From the NCBI RefSeq assembly GCF_009758175.1, contig NZ_WRPM01000044.1:1-32630 (forward strand): 32,630 nucleotides of DNA, in the 5' to 3' direction. The position numbers were made by a program, and so were the translations under genes. Of the stretch, positions 26,488 through 32,630 are shown in pieces (the stretch's first letter is position 1; each line of letters opens with the position of its first letter). This DNA comes from Nesterenkonia alkaliphila (GTDB taxonomy: Bacteria > Actinomycetota > Actinomycetes > Actinomycetales > Micrococcaceae). The notes beneath the pieces were generated by a model. It was not told where the DNA came from. It ran no database searches and was given only the letters and a program-made list of their open reading frames with translations.

Positions 26488-26519
26488 GTGGCGGCCCACC
26501 CCGGAGGGTGAGCCGCCAC
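26488..26519. terminator. Bidirectional terminator between der and the secreted protein gene
   Basis: GTGGCGGC (26488–26495) pairs with GCCGCCAC (26512–26519), with inner CACCC/GGGTG pairing. It lies between convergent genes. Confidence 0.8.
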
Positions 26520-26544
26520 ATCAGTGCTGCTTGAACGGTTCAGA

Positions 26545-29184
26545 TCAGCAGTTGCCGCCGTCCTCCCAGGGACCCCACTGGTCCCCGGGCTCCTGATTGC
26601 GGCTGTACCACTTGGCAGTATAGATGGTGCCCTCGTGCACTACTGTTTCTCCGCCCCGGAACTCGGTGCTTGCAGCCCAGGCCGGGTACGTGCCGGATTC
26701 GCACTCGGTGGGAGCGCCGATCTCGGACCAGGCACTGTACGGGGAGGCCCCGGGCTCCTGGTTCCGGGTCCACCACAGAGCCTCAAAGACCCGGCCCTGG
26801 TATTCCACGATCTCTCCGCCGGTGTACACCGTGGCGGAATCCCAGGCCGGATGCTCCGGTTCGGGCTCAGGGGCCTCCTCCACAGTGATGGTGAACGGAT
26901 TCTCCCGAGTGATGTAGTTCTCGCCGAAACTGGGGGCGTCCACCAGTCGGGCCCAGAGTGTGTTCTCCCCGAGCTCCAGATCTGCAACGGGGATCTCCAG
27001 CTCAGCCGAGCGGGTTTCGGTGTCAAGCGAAGCGCTGGCGAAAAGTTCTCCGCCGGAGGCGCTGCGCAGTTCCCGCACCTCGATGGTTCCGGAGAGGTCA
27101 TGCGGGTAGTCGGCGGGAATGCCCTCGGGGTAGCGCTCCTGATAGTCGTACCGGTCCGGGATGGCCAGCTCGGCGGTGACCGTGGCGAAGTCGGCGTCGT
27201 CGTAGATGTTCTGCTCCTCGGGGGTCACAGTTACCGCCGGGTCGAACACGTAGAGCAGCCGAAGACCGCTGGGCTCAGCGGTCAGGGTGGTGGAGTCCAC
27301 CAGACGTGCCCGGATGTTCTCTGAGACCCGATCGGTGCGGAAGCTTTCGGTAGAAATCGTTACCGTGATCGGTTCATCCAAGGAGGTGATCTCGGCAGAA
27401 CCGATGGCCGGGGTGCCGGGTGTCACGGTGTACACCTCTATAGTGCCGTCGAGGTCCTCAGGAAGCACCGCGTCCTCGGGCAGGTTGATGGTCACCTCAA
27501 CCTCATTGTCCAGGCCGCGCAGCTCCGCGTGCTCCGCGGTGTAGAACGGCATCTGCAGGGAGACCTCAACCGGATCCTGTTCGGATTCAGTCACAGTCAC
27601 AGTCACGGGGTTGGACCATCCCTGATAGCCAGTGCCGTTCTGGTTGACAGTCCCCGTGTGGTTGTCATGGTAGAGCACCATGAACTCGTGCTCACCGACT
27701 GGCAGCTCATCGATCGCCATCGTGGCCGAATGGTCGGTCTCGGTGTAGCCGGTGATACCCAGATCCTCGAGAGGCTCTCCACCTTCAGAGGAGTACAGGT
27801 AGAAGTCTCCGCGAGGACTCCAACTCCCTGCCGGCCAGGAGCCGGGCTCGAACTCCATGACAGCCTCGATCTCAACGTCGGTGGCGTGGGTTTCACCTTC
27901 CCCAAGCTGGATTTCGGGAGTCGGGGTGCTCGCCTGGACCTCGGTGAACACGTGGACAGACACATTCCGGGTGGTCTCAGCGAACCGTTCGGAATTGATA
28001 TGACGCAGTTGGAAGACTCCATTGGTGCCGGGACTGAGGCGCTCAGCCGGGATAGTCACTTCTGCGGTGAAGGTCTCATCATCCACATCGCTGACGCTGA
28101 TCTGTTCTGCAGCAGAGCTGGTGGAGGCGTAAACCCCGATCTGCCCGCCCACCGGACGGTGGGGATAGTCCTCAGGAATGTCCAGACTCACTGTGATGGT
28201 GGCGTCATCGCCTTCAGCGGCGCCTGCGTTGCTGGCTATGATTGCCGGATCTGAGACACGCAACGTTCCGTTGCTGGGCGCAACGTTGGGAGCCTGAGCC
28301 AGCTGAGTGGAGCTCCCCTCGACGAGTCGCACCCAGACGGGACGGTTGGTGCTGGTCAGCGGCATCTGCGCGGTGCTGACCCAGTGGTCCACGTAGAGGA
28401 TCCCATTGACGATTTCTGCACTACCGTCGGCGACGGCATCGGCAATGTCCAAAGTGCTGAGCACATCACCAGAGTTGATCGCGTTCCCTGAGATGAACTC
28501 CAGGGTGCCGTCGAGTACCTCAACATCCGCCAAGCTGAAGTCGAAATCATCTCGAGGTCGGATCTGTGCAGTCACCCGGTGGTCGAGCCCGCGCAGCACA
28601 CGGTCACCGGTGGCGGTCCGTGCCCAGGTGGTCACATGGAAGGTCTGAGGCTCGGGATCCTGCTCTACGACGGTGATGCCGACAGCGGGGGAGTAGGTGG
28701 CGGGTACGGTCACGCCTTCTGCCTGAGTCTCCTCGTACACGGCCTGGATGTATGTGGTGTCGTGGGAGGCCCAGGCTTCAGGGGCATGGCTCCAGAAGCG
28801 GTACCATCCGCTGTTGATCTCGAACGGGTAGTTGAAGAGGGTCTCGCCGACGACATTGCCGTTTTCGTCCAGTTCCTCACCGACTACGAAACCGACCTCG
28901 GTGCCAGTGATATCCACGCCTTCGGCGGTGAACTCACCTTCAACCTGGTATTGATCGCCCGGAGCCAGCTCGGTAGGTGAAACGTCCATGGTCAGGGAGG
29001 TTTCTACCCCCTGCTCCTCGGGCCTTTCGGATTCTTCTGCCAGGTCTTCGGCCTGGTCCTCAGCAGTGCTGAGTGTTGGTTCCACAGTGGGTTCCACATC
29101 GGCGTGGGCAGCCGGTGCAAATCCGGTGAAAGCCAGGAATGAGGCAAGGGCGAGTGCGGTGAAGCCGCGTAATGGTGCAGGCAT
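26545..29184 (-). CDS. Large secreted Ig-like-repeat protein with two C-terminal chitin-binding (CBM5/12-type) modules
   Basis: 879 residues. The signal peptide is about residues 1–28 (basic start, Leu/Ala/Phe core, cleavage AHA|D). A short acidic linker follows. Several β-rich Ig-like units then fill ~65–770, recognisable by recurring phrases such as VWVRLVE, IRARLVD and LWARLVD and by repeated TVTV strands. Two ~45-residue tandem modules at ~779–824 and ~834–878 share the AW...GGE.V...G...A.W..RNQEPG pattern of CBM5/12 chitin-binding domains. There is no glycosidase motif, transmembrane anchor or LPXTG. Overall it is very acidic. It is likely an exported chitin- or glycan-adhering protein; the binding target is inferred. 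ATG 29184 has GAGG 8 nt upstream. Confidence 0.85.
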   Translation of the reverse strand: MPAPLRGFTALALASFLAFTGFAPAAHADVEPTVEPTLSTAEDQAEDLAEESERPEEQGVETSLTMDVSPTELAPGDQYQVEGEFTAEGVDITGTEVGFVVGEELDENGNVVGETLFNYPFEINSGWYRFWSHAPEAWASHDTTYIQAVYEETQAEGVTVPATYSPAVGITVVEQDPEPQTFHVTTWARTATGDRVLRGLDHRVTAQIRPRDDFDFSLADVEVLDGTLEFISGNAINSGDVLSTLDIADAVADGSAEIVNGILYVDHWVSTAQMPLTSTNRPVWVRLVEGSSTQLAQAPNVAPSNGTLRVSDPAIIASNAGAAEGDDATITVSLDIPEDYPHRPVGGQIGVYASTSSAAEQISVSDVDDETFTAEVTIPAERLSPGTNGVFQLRHINSERFAETTRNVSVHVFTEVQASTPTPEIQLGEGETHATDVEIEAVMEFEPGSWPAGSWSPRGDFYLYSSEGGEPLEDLGITGYTETDHSATMAIDELPVGEHEFMVLYHDNHTGTVNQNGTGYQGWSNPVTVTVTESEQDPVEVSLQMPFYTAEHAELRGLDNEVEVTINLPEDAVLPEDLDGTIEVYTVTPGTPAIGSAEITSLDEPITVTISTESFRTDRVSENIRARLVDSTTLTAEPSGLRLLYVFDPAVTVTPEEQNIYDDADFATVTAELAIPDRYDYQERYPEGIPADYPHDLSGTIEVRELRSASGGELFASASLDTETRSAELEIPVADLELGENTLWARLVDAPSFGENYITRENPFTITVEEAPEPEPEHPAWDSATVYTGGEIVEYQGRVFEALWWTRNQEPGASPYSAWSEIGAPTECESGTYPAWAASTEFRGGETVVHEGTIYTAKWYSRNQEPGDQWGPWEDGGNC

Positions 29185-29219
29185 ATGGATATCCTCGGAG
29201 TCAGGTAACTGAGTGATCA

Positions 29220-29235
29220 TGTAACCGAAGTCACA
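29220..29235. promoter_or_regulatory. CRP/GlxR-like binding site upstream of the secreted protein gene
   Basis: TGTAACCGAAGTCACA matches the palindrome TGTGA-N6-TCACA at 9 of 10 defined positions. It lies about 36–51 bp upstream of the ATG on the gene's own side. It overlaps a set of three direct TCANRTAAC boxes at 29201, 29217 and 29231. Just upstream, AACCATTG (29237–29244) and CAATGGTT (29268–29275) form a perfect inverted repeat. Confidence 0.5.
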
Positions 29236-29285
29236 TAACCATTGTGTGGCATGATCGTTGCCCGAGGCAATGGTTGCCGGCTGGC

Positions 29286-29349
29286 GCTACTTCACGGCTT
29301 CGCTACTCCACTATTGCGTTACTCCACCGCTCCGCTACTCCGCGCGCCC
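29286..29349. repeat. Four tandem 16-bp imperfect repeats
   Basis: Units at 29286, 29302, 29318 and 29334, each beginning GYTACTYC (for example GCTACTCCACTATTGC and GTTACTCCACCGCTCC). The last unit supplies the stop codon of the GlsB-type gene (CTA on plus at 29335–29337, TAG on minus) and runs into its 3' end. Confidence 0.75.
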
Positions 29350-29607
29350 ACGGTTGCGGGTGATGGCCTGCCAGATGAATGCCACAATCAGGCCTCCGAG
29401 GATTGCAAAAATCCAGGTGCCGAGGTCAAAGAAGCTGTCGTTGACATTGACGCCGAAGATGGCCGAGGCGATCCAGCCGCCGACCAGGGCTCCGAATACA
29501 CCGGTAATCAGGGTGACCAGGCAGCCGCCCTTCTGGTCACCGGGCAGGATTGCCCGTGCGATTGCTCCGGCGATCAGGCCCAGCAGCAGCCATCCGAGGA
29601 TACTCAT
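29335..29607 (-). CDS. GlsB/YeaQ/YmgE-family small membrane protein
   Basis: A 90-residue, very hydrophobic Gly-rich protein with three membrane helices: LGWLLLGLIAGAIARAILPG, the CLVTLITGVFGALVGGWIASAIF segment, and WIFAILGGLIVAFIWQAI. The conserved GAIAR and PGDQKGG elements belong to the 'transglycosylase-associated' (GlsB/YeaQ/YmgE) family. These proteins are often stress-induced; the family name does not indicate an enzyme. ATG 29607 has AAGGAG 7 nt upstream. The gene ends within a tandem repeat whose fourth unit provides the stop, so its C-terminus (RNRGRAE) may have been altered by repeat expansion. Confidence 0.88.
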   Translation of the reverse strand: MSILGWLLLGLIAGAIARAILPGDQKGGCLVTLITGVFGALVGGWIASAIFGVNVNDSFFDLGTWIFAILGGLIVAFIWQAITRNRGRAE

Positions 29608-29694
29608 CAGCTATCTCCTTTGTGTCAGCGGCGATAATGGCGGAACGTCTCTGAGTCTTCCACGGTTCACCCTTGTGGACAACGGTCACGGGCA

Positions 29695-29713
29695 GCTGAC
29701 ATGGGATGTCAGC
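29695..29713 (-). terminator. Hairpin downstream of the lipoprotein gene
   Basis: GCTGACAT and ATGTCAGC form a perfect 8-bp stem around GGG, 11 nt past the lipoprotein gene stop on the minus strand. There is no U-tract. It could also act on the GlsB gene promoter region. Confidence 0.55.
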
Positions 29714-29723
29714 AGACCCGGAA

Positions 29724-31019
29724 TCACCCGTAGAGGGCAGTCTCGATGTCCCTGGTGATCGCCGCTACCGAGGACCAGCTGGAGCCCTGAGTCAGGATGG
29801 TCAGCACATAGGTGCCAGAGGGGTGGTGCACGATCGCGGTGTCATGCAGGTTCCCGTTGATGAAGCCGGGCTTGTTCAGCACCTGCCCGGCGGAGCCGGC
29901 CGGGATCCCCTCTCGGTGCACATTCGCCGCCAGAGCGTTGCGCAGCCGGTCATGACCGGGTCCGCTCATTGCGAGGTTTCCTGCGCCCAGGTTGGACATG
30001 AAGTTCGTCAGGTCCTGGGCATTTGTGCGAATGCCGCCCTCTCCGCCCCGGGTGTTTCCGGCACCCTGGGCCGAGGCGTCAGCCCAGATGTTGCCCCAGC
30101 CGATCTCCGGGCCAAGCTTTTCCGGGCACGGGTTGTCACTGAGCACAATCATGTCCTGGAAGCACTGCGCCAGGTCCCGGTCCTCAAGCACGGGATCAGA
30201 CCAATCGCGTTGACCGGCCTCTACTTCCCGGATGATGCTGTAGGCCACAAAGATCTTGTAGGTGCTGGCGGTGACAAACGATTTCCCGGTGCCAGTGGAG
30301 GCGCTGCGGTTTTGGCCGCCGAGCTCCTGCACGCTTATCGAGATCTGCCCCGGATGCTGGGCGGCGAGCTGCCCGAGCAGCGCATTGAGATCACCGTCAA
30401 AGTTCACATTCGTCTGGGCAGGGGGCTCCGGCGCGGGAGCCGGCTCGGGCTCGGGCGCGGCCTCAGCCTGCTCCTGATCTAGCTCCTGATCCTGCTCCTC
30501 TTGTTCCAGCTCGGCCTGGCGGCGCTCCTCCGCTTCCGCCTCAGCATCTGCCTGACGCTGAGCCTCCTCCTGAGCCAGACGCTGCTCGCGCTGCTGAGCG
30601 GACTCATAGGCCCGGGTCAGCGAGGAGGACCATTCCTCCAGGCTCTGCCGGCGCTTGGAGGTATTCGCATCCGATGCCTCAGCCTCCGCTGGATCAGCCT
30701 CGCCCTGATCAGGGTCAGTGGGGGAGTGCTGGGTCTCTGCGGCGTCGTCCTCTGTCACCTGACCCGCTGGCACGGTCTGCTCCGGCGGGCGGGACTCGGC
30801 CACTTGGTGAACCACGATCGTTGCGGCGTCGCGCATAGTGGTGTCGGCGGAGTTGTGCACGGCAGCCGGCAGGGCCTCAGCGGCGCTGGCCGGCTGGATC
30901 TGGGCAGGGTCAGGTGCATGGAAGTTGGGTGTGCAGCCGGAGGCCAGCAGGGCCACAGTCAGGGCAGCCACTGAGGCTCGTCCGGGCACACCCGCAATCA
31001 GGGGAAGGCGCAGGTGCAT
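29724..31019 (-). CDS. Lipoprotein with a class A beta-lactamase/serine hydrolase domain
   Basis: 431 residues. The N-terminus is a lipoprotein signal with lipobox LASGC (lipidated C29). Residues ~30–120 are low-complexity and acidic. Residues ~120–185 are a Glu/Gln/Arg-rich coiled coil, followed by a Pro/Glu linker (186–200). The C-terminal domain (~205–431) has the penicillin-binding-fold motifs S252-T-Y-K255, S294-D-N296 and K383-P-G385 in place of KTG. It is anchored outside the membrane. It may be a beta-lactamase, a D-Ala-D-Ala peptidase-like protein or a peptidoglycan sensor; KPG and the long stalk argue against an ordinary secreted beta-lactamase. ATG 31019 is chosen for the signal peptide; it has no Shine–Dalgarno sequence but has TACCGT 6 nt upstream, so it may be leaderless. 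Confidence 0.82.
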   Translation of the reverse strand: MHLRLPLIAGVPGRASVAALTVALLASGCTPNFHAPDPAQIQPASAAEALPAAVHNSADTTMRDAATIVVHQVAESRPPEQTVPAGQVTEDDAAETQHSPTDPDQGEADPAEAEASDANTSKRRQSLEEWSSSLTRAYESAQQREQRLAQEEAQRQADAEAEAEERRQAELEQEEQDQELDQEQAEAAPEPEPAPAPEPPAQTNVNFDGDLNALLGQLAAQHPGQISISVQELGGQNRSASTGTGKSFVTASTYKIFVAYSIIREVEAGQRDWSDPVLEDRDLAQCFQDMIVLSDNPCPEKLGPEIGWGNIWADASAQGAGNTRGGEGGIRTNAQDLTNFMSNLGAGNLAMSGPGHDRLRNALAANVHREGIPAGSAGQVLNKPGFINGNLHDTAIVHHPSGTYVLTILTQGSSWSSVAAITRDIETALYG

Positions 31020-31240
31020 AGGGCAACGGTAACCATCCCTGAAGTGGGATCGGTGGAAATCCGCACCGGGGTTCAATCACGGTTTGGTTACAGGAGGCTT
31101 CGGGCTGTCAAAGATTCAAGGCACGACGACGCCCCCCCGCCCCTGGTCAGGGAGGGTCCCAGGCTGTGCCATATCGGGTGCCGGAATGATGTAGACTGTT
31201 CCGGTGCTCCGGCCGGTGATCGGCTTCCGGAGCGCTGCTA

Positions 31241-31317
31241 CGGGATATAGCGCAGCTTGGTAGCGCGTCCGTCTGGGGGACGGAAGGTCGTCGGTTCAAA
31301 TCCGGCTATCCCGACCA
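31241..31317 (+). tRNA. tRNA-Pro (anticodon GGG)
   Basis: A complete cloverleaf of 77 nt including an encoded CCA. The acceptor stem CGGGATA pairs with TATCCCG. The D stem is GCGC/GCGC. The anticodon stem TCCGT/ACGGA encloses loop CTGGGGG, giving anticodon GGG at positions 34–36. The T arm is GTCGG/CCGGC with TTCAAAT. The discriminator is A. A −10-like TAGACT (31192–31197) lies upstream. The 221-bp stretch between the lipoprotein start and this tRNA shows nothing else I can name. Confidence 0.97.
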
Positions 31318-31320
31318 CGA

Positions 31321-31410
31321 ATCAGTTACTCAAACAGGAGACTGGACGGTCTTGAGTAACAGGGTCACTGATAATTGCTTAGACACAGGAGACGTATGTC
31401 AGGTGTCTCA
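31321..31410 (+). mobile_element. Possible insertion-sequence end remnant between tRNA-Pro and the DUF1016 gene
   Basis: GTTACTCAA (31325–31333) and TTGAGTAAC (31352–31360) form a perfect 9-bp inverted repeat, nested in ATCAGT...ACTGAT. ACAGGAGAC occurs twice (31334 and 31385). The second copy forms a good ribosome site for ATG 31396, whose frame stops after seven codons. AGACAC (31381) and GTGTCT (31403) form another inverted repeat. This looks like the left end and first codons of a decayed transposase gene; the family is not identified. Confidence 0.35.
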
Positions 31411-32460
31411 CTCATGTAGTTTCTTCTCGTTATTCTCCAGTTCCCGCTCAATCTGCTCGATGCTTGGCAGGTTGGTCTTAAGTTCCTCTGGGAGTGACTC
31501 GGTCAGCTCGTAGGCGGAGACGCCCATCGGCTTGGACTCGTCCTGGAGCGCGTATTCAGCGACAACCTTGTCTCTGGTCTCGCACAACAGGAGCCCGATA
31601 GTGGGGTCGTCGCGGTCGGTGGCGACCTCGCCGTCCACGGCTGAGAGGTAGAACCGCAGCTGACCTAGGTGCTCTGGTTTGAACTTCCCTTTCTTGACCT
31701 CGATCACCACATAGCGGTGCAGTTTGACATGGTAAAAGAGCAAGTCGATGAAGAAGTCGCTGTCGCCGACCTGCATGTGGACTTGGCGGCCAACGAAGGC
31801 GAAGCCTGCGCCGAGTTCGAGGAGGAATTCTTCGACGTGCTCGATCATGGCTGACTCAATGGCGCGCTCTTCGGCCTCTTTTCCGAGACCCAGGAAATCC
31901 AGCTTGTACGGGTCCTTCAGCGACTGGACTGCAAGATCTGAGTCTGGCTTCGGCAGTGTCTGCTCGAAGTTGGTCACAGCAGCACCCCAGCGGTCGATCG
32001 CTCGGGTATCTATTTGGTCAGCCAGGATGTTCCGTGACCAACCGTTCTCGATGGCCTGTTCCGCGTACCATCGACGAGTTTTGGGGTCATCGAGCTTATC
32101 TAGCAGGGTTACCTGGTGGTACCAGGGCAATTGTGCAAGCACCTCTTGCACAATTGCCTCGTCTGGCCACGCGGCCGCGAACGCGCGCATGTACTTCAAG
32201 TTCCGTGGGGAGAACCCCTTCATGTCAGGGAACGCGGTGCGCAGGTCATGGGCCAGCTTGTCGATGACTTTCGCACCCCAGCCCTGATAGCGTTGGCGCT
32301 CCAGAATGTCGTTGCCGAGGCCCCAATAGAGCATCACCAGCTCGGAGTTGACCGTGCGGGCAGCCCGTTGCTGTGCCTGATACACGCGCCTCTTCACCTC
32401 GGCCAGCCACTCGGCGTAACCCTCTGGGGGTGGTGTCAGCGACGGTGTCTGATCGGTCAT
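31408..32460 (-). CDS. DUF1016/YhcG-type PD-(D/E)XK nuclease-domain protein
   Basis: A 350-residue protein. The N-terminal DUF1016 helical domain spans ~15–165 (VNSELVMLYWGLGNDI, GFSPRNLKYMRAFAAAWP, LPWYHQVTLLDKLDD). The C-terminal PD-(D/E)XK-like domain spans ~170–320 (GRQVHMQVGDSDFFIDLLFYH, then VVIEVKKGKFKPEHLGQL), with putative active-site D239, E254 and K256. YhcG-family proteins are widespread, often near restriction–modification or phage genes, and are thought to act on DNA ends; the exact function is unknown. ATG 32460 has AAGGAG 8 nt upstream. It lies directly beyond a tRNA and appears lower in GC than the core genes, consistent with an acquired island. Confidence 0.9.
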   Translation of the reverse strand: MTDQTPSLTPPPEGYAEWLAEVKRRVYQAQQRAARTVNSELVMLYWGLGNDILERQRYQGWGAKVIDKLAHDLRTAFPDMKGFSPRNLKYMRAFAAAWPDEAIVQEVLAQLPWYHQVTLLDKLDDPKTRRWYAEQAIENGWSRNILADQIDTRAIDRWGAAVTNFEQTLPKPDSDLAVQSLKDPYKLDFLGLGKEAEERAIESAMIEHVEEFLLELGAGFAFVGRQVHMQVGDSDFFIDLLFYHVKLHRYVVIEVKKGKFKPEHLGQLRFYLSAVDGEVATDRDDPTIGLLLCETRDKVVAEYALQDESKPMGVSAYELTESLPEELKTNLPSIEQIERELENNEKKLHE

Positions 32461-32554
32461 TTTGAGGTCTCCTTCGCGCACGGTAGGCGCGGATCACATG
32501 TTGATGATTTCAGCCTATCCGGAGGGTAGGACACAGCCCTTGTCCGGTGGTATC

Positions 32555-32630
32555 GCACGCGTTGAGCTAGTAGTGCCCCATAGAGTGGTGTAACCCTCCC
32601 GAGGGCCGTGACCGTATTCGTCTTGGATGT
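32555..32630. other. Non-coding window end, possible insertion-sequence edge
   Basis: From 32461 to the end there is no credible gene. The terminal stretch containing CCCCATAGAGTGGTGTAACC (32576–32595) resembles, from memory, the outer ends of IS256/Mutator-type elements in actinobacteria. No transposase is visible because the window stops. A small CCCTC/GAGGG hairpin follows. Confidence 0.25.

Overview
The window looks like the chromosome of a high-GC Gram-positive bacterium (Actinobacteria), most likely a Micrococcales/Micrococcaceae-type organism. The evidence is the high GC content, frequent GTG/TTG starts, TGATG or ATGA-type gene overlaps, and an actinobacterial gene order: small ORF–tlyA–nadK–recN–pyrG–xerD, then parA–scpA–scpB–rluB–tyrA–cmk–der. 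In Mycobacterium tuberculosis the same order runs roughly from Rv1691 to der/engA. The genus is inferred and cannot be fixed from the sequence alone.

Layout. (1) 1–111: the 3' end of a 5S rRNA and the rRNA operon terminator. (2) 158–8239, + strand: a compact housekeeping run of TPR-like protein, NagD-type HAD phosphatase, a 56-residue conserved small protein, TlyA rRNA methyltransferase, NAD kinase, RecN, CTP synthase and XerD. (3) 8315–18188: a metabolic block lying between xerD and parA. It holds a PspC-domain membrane protein; a minus-strand 2-methylcitrate operon (gntR–prpD–prpB–prpC); a second GntR regulator divergent from a CitMHS-type tricarboxylate transporter; prpE; and a trans-aconitate methyltransferase gene. 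Together PrpE, PrpC, PrpD and PrpB convert propionate to pyruvate and succinate. (4) 18281–26442, + strand: parA, scpA and scpB (chromosome segregation), an AbiEi-like/DUF559 gene, rluB, tyrA, cmk and der. (5) 26545–31019, − strand: a large secreted protein with two chitin-binding-type modules, a GlsB/YeaQ-type membrane protein, and a lipoprotein with a class A beta-lactamase fold. (6) 31241 to the end: tRNA-Pro(GGG), mobile-element-like debris, a DUF1016/YhcG-type PD-(D/E)XK nuclease, and a possible insertion-sequence edge. This last part looks like the border of an accessory island.

Most notable signal. The AbiEi-like/DUF559 gene (20925–22022) sits between two direct copies (20775–20854 and 22034–22113) of an elaborate dyad-symmetric element. 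Each copy carries four oriented copies of a 15-bp motif (consensus CCKATAGSNNCATGA) arranged symmetrically around a central CCTATAGG palindrome. One copy precedes the DUF559 gene and the other lies immediately upstream of the rluB promoter. This fits a self-contained unit, consisting of an orphan antitoxin/nuclease-like protein plus its operator, inserted between scpB and rluB. It could instead be a mobile repeat pair carrying a cargo gene.

Regulatory signals are unusually readable. There is a TTGACA-17-TATAAA promoter for the transporter with a 20-bp near-palindrome just after the predicted start of transcription. There is a TGTATACA operator overlapping the prp-operon promoter. There is a CRP-like site upstream of the chitin-binding protein. 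Several genes have a −10-like hexamer 6–8 nt before the start codon and no Shine–Dalgarno sequence, suggesting leaderless mRNAs.
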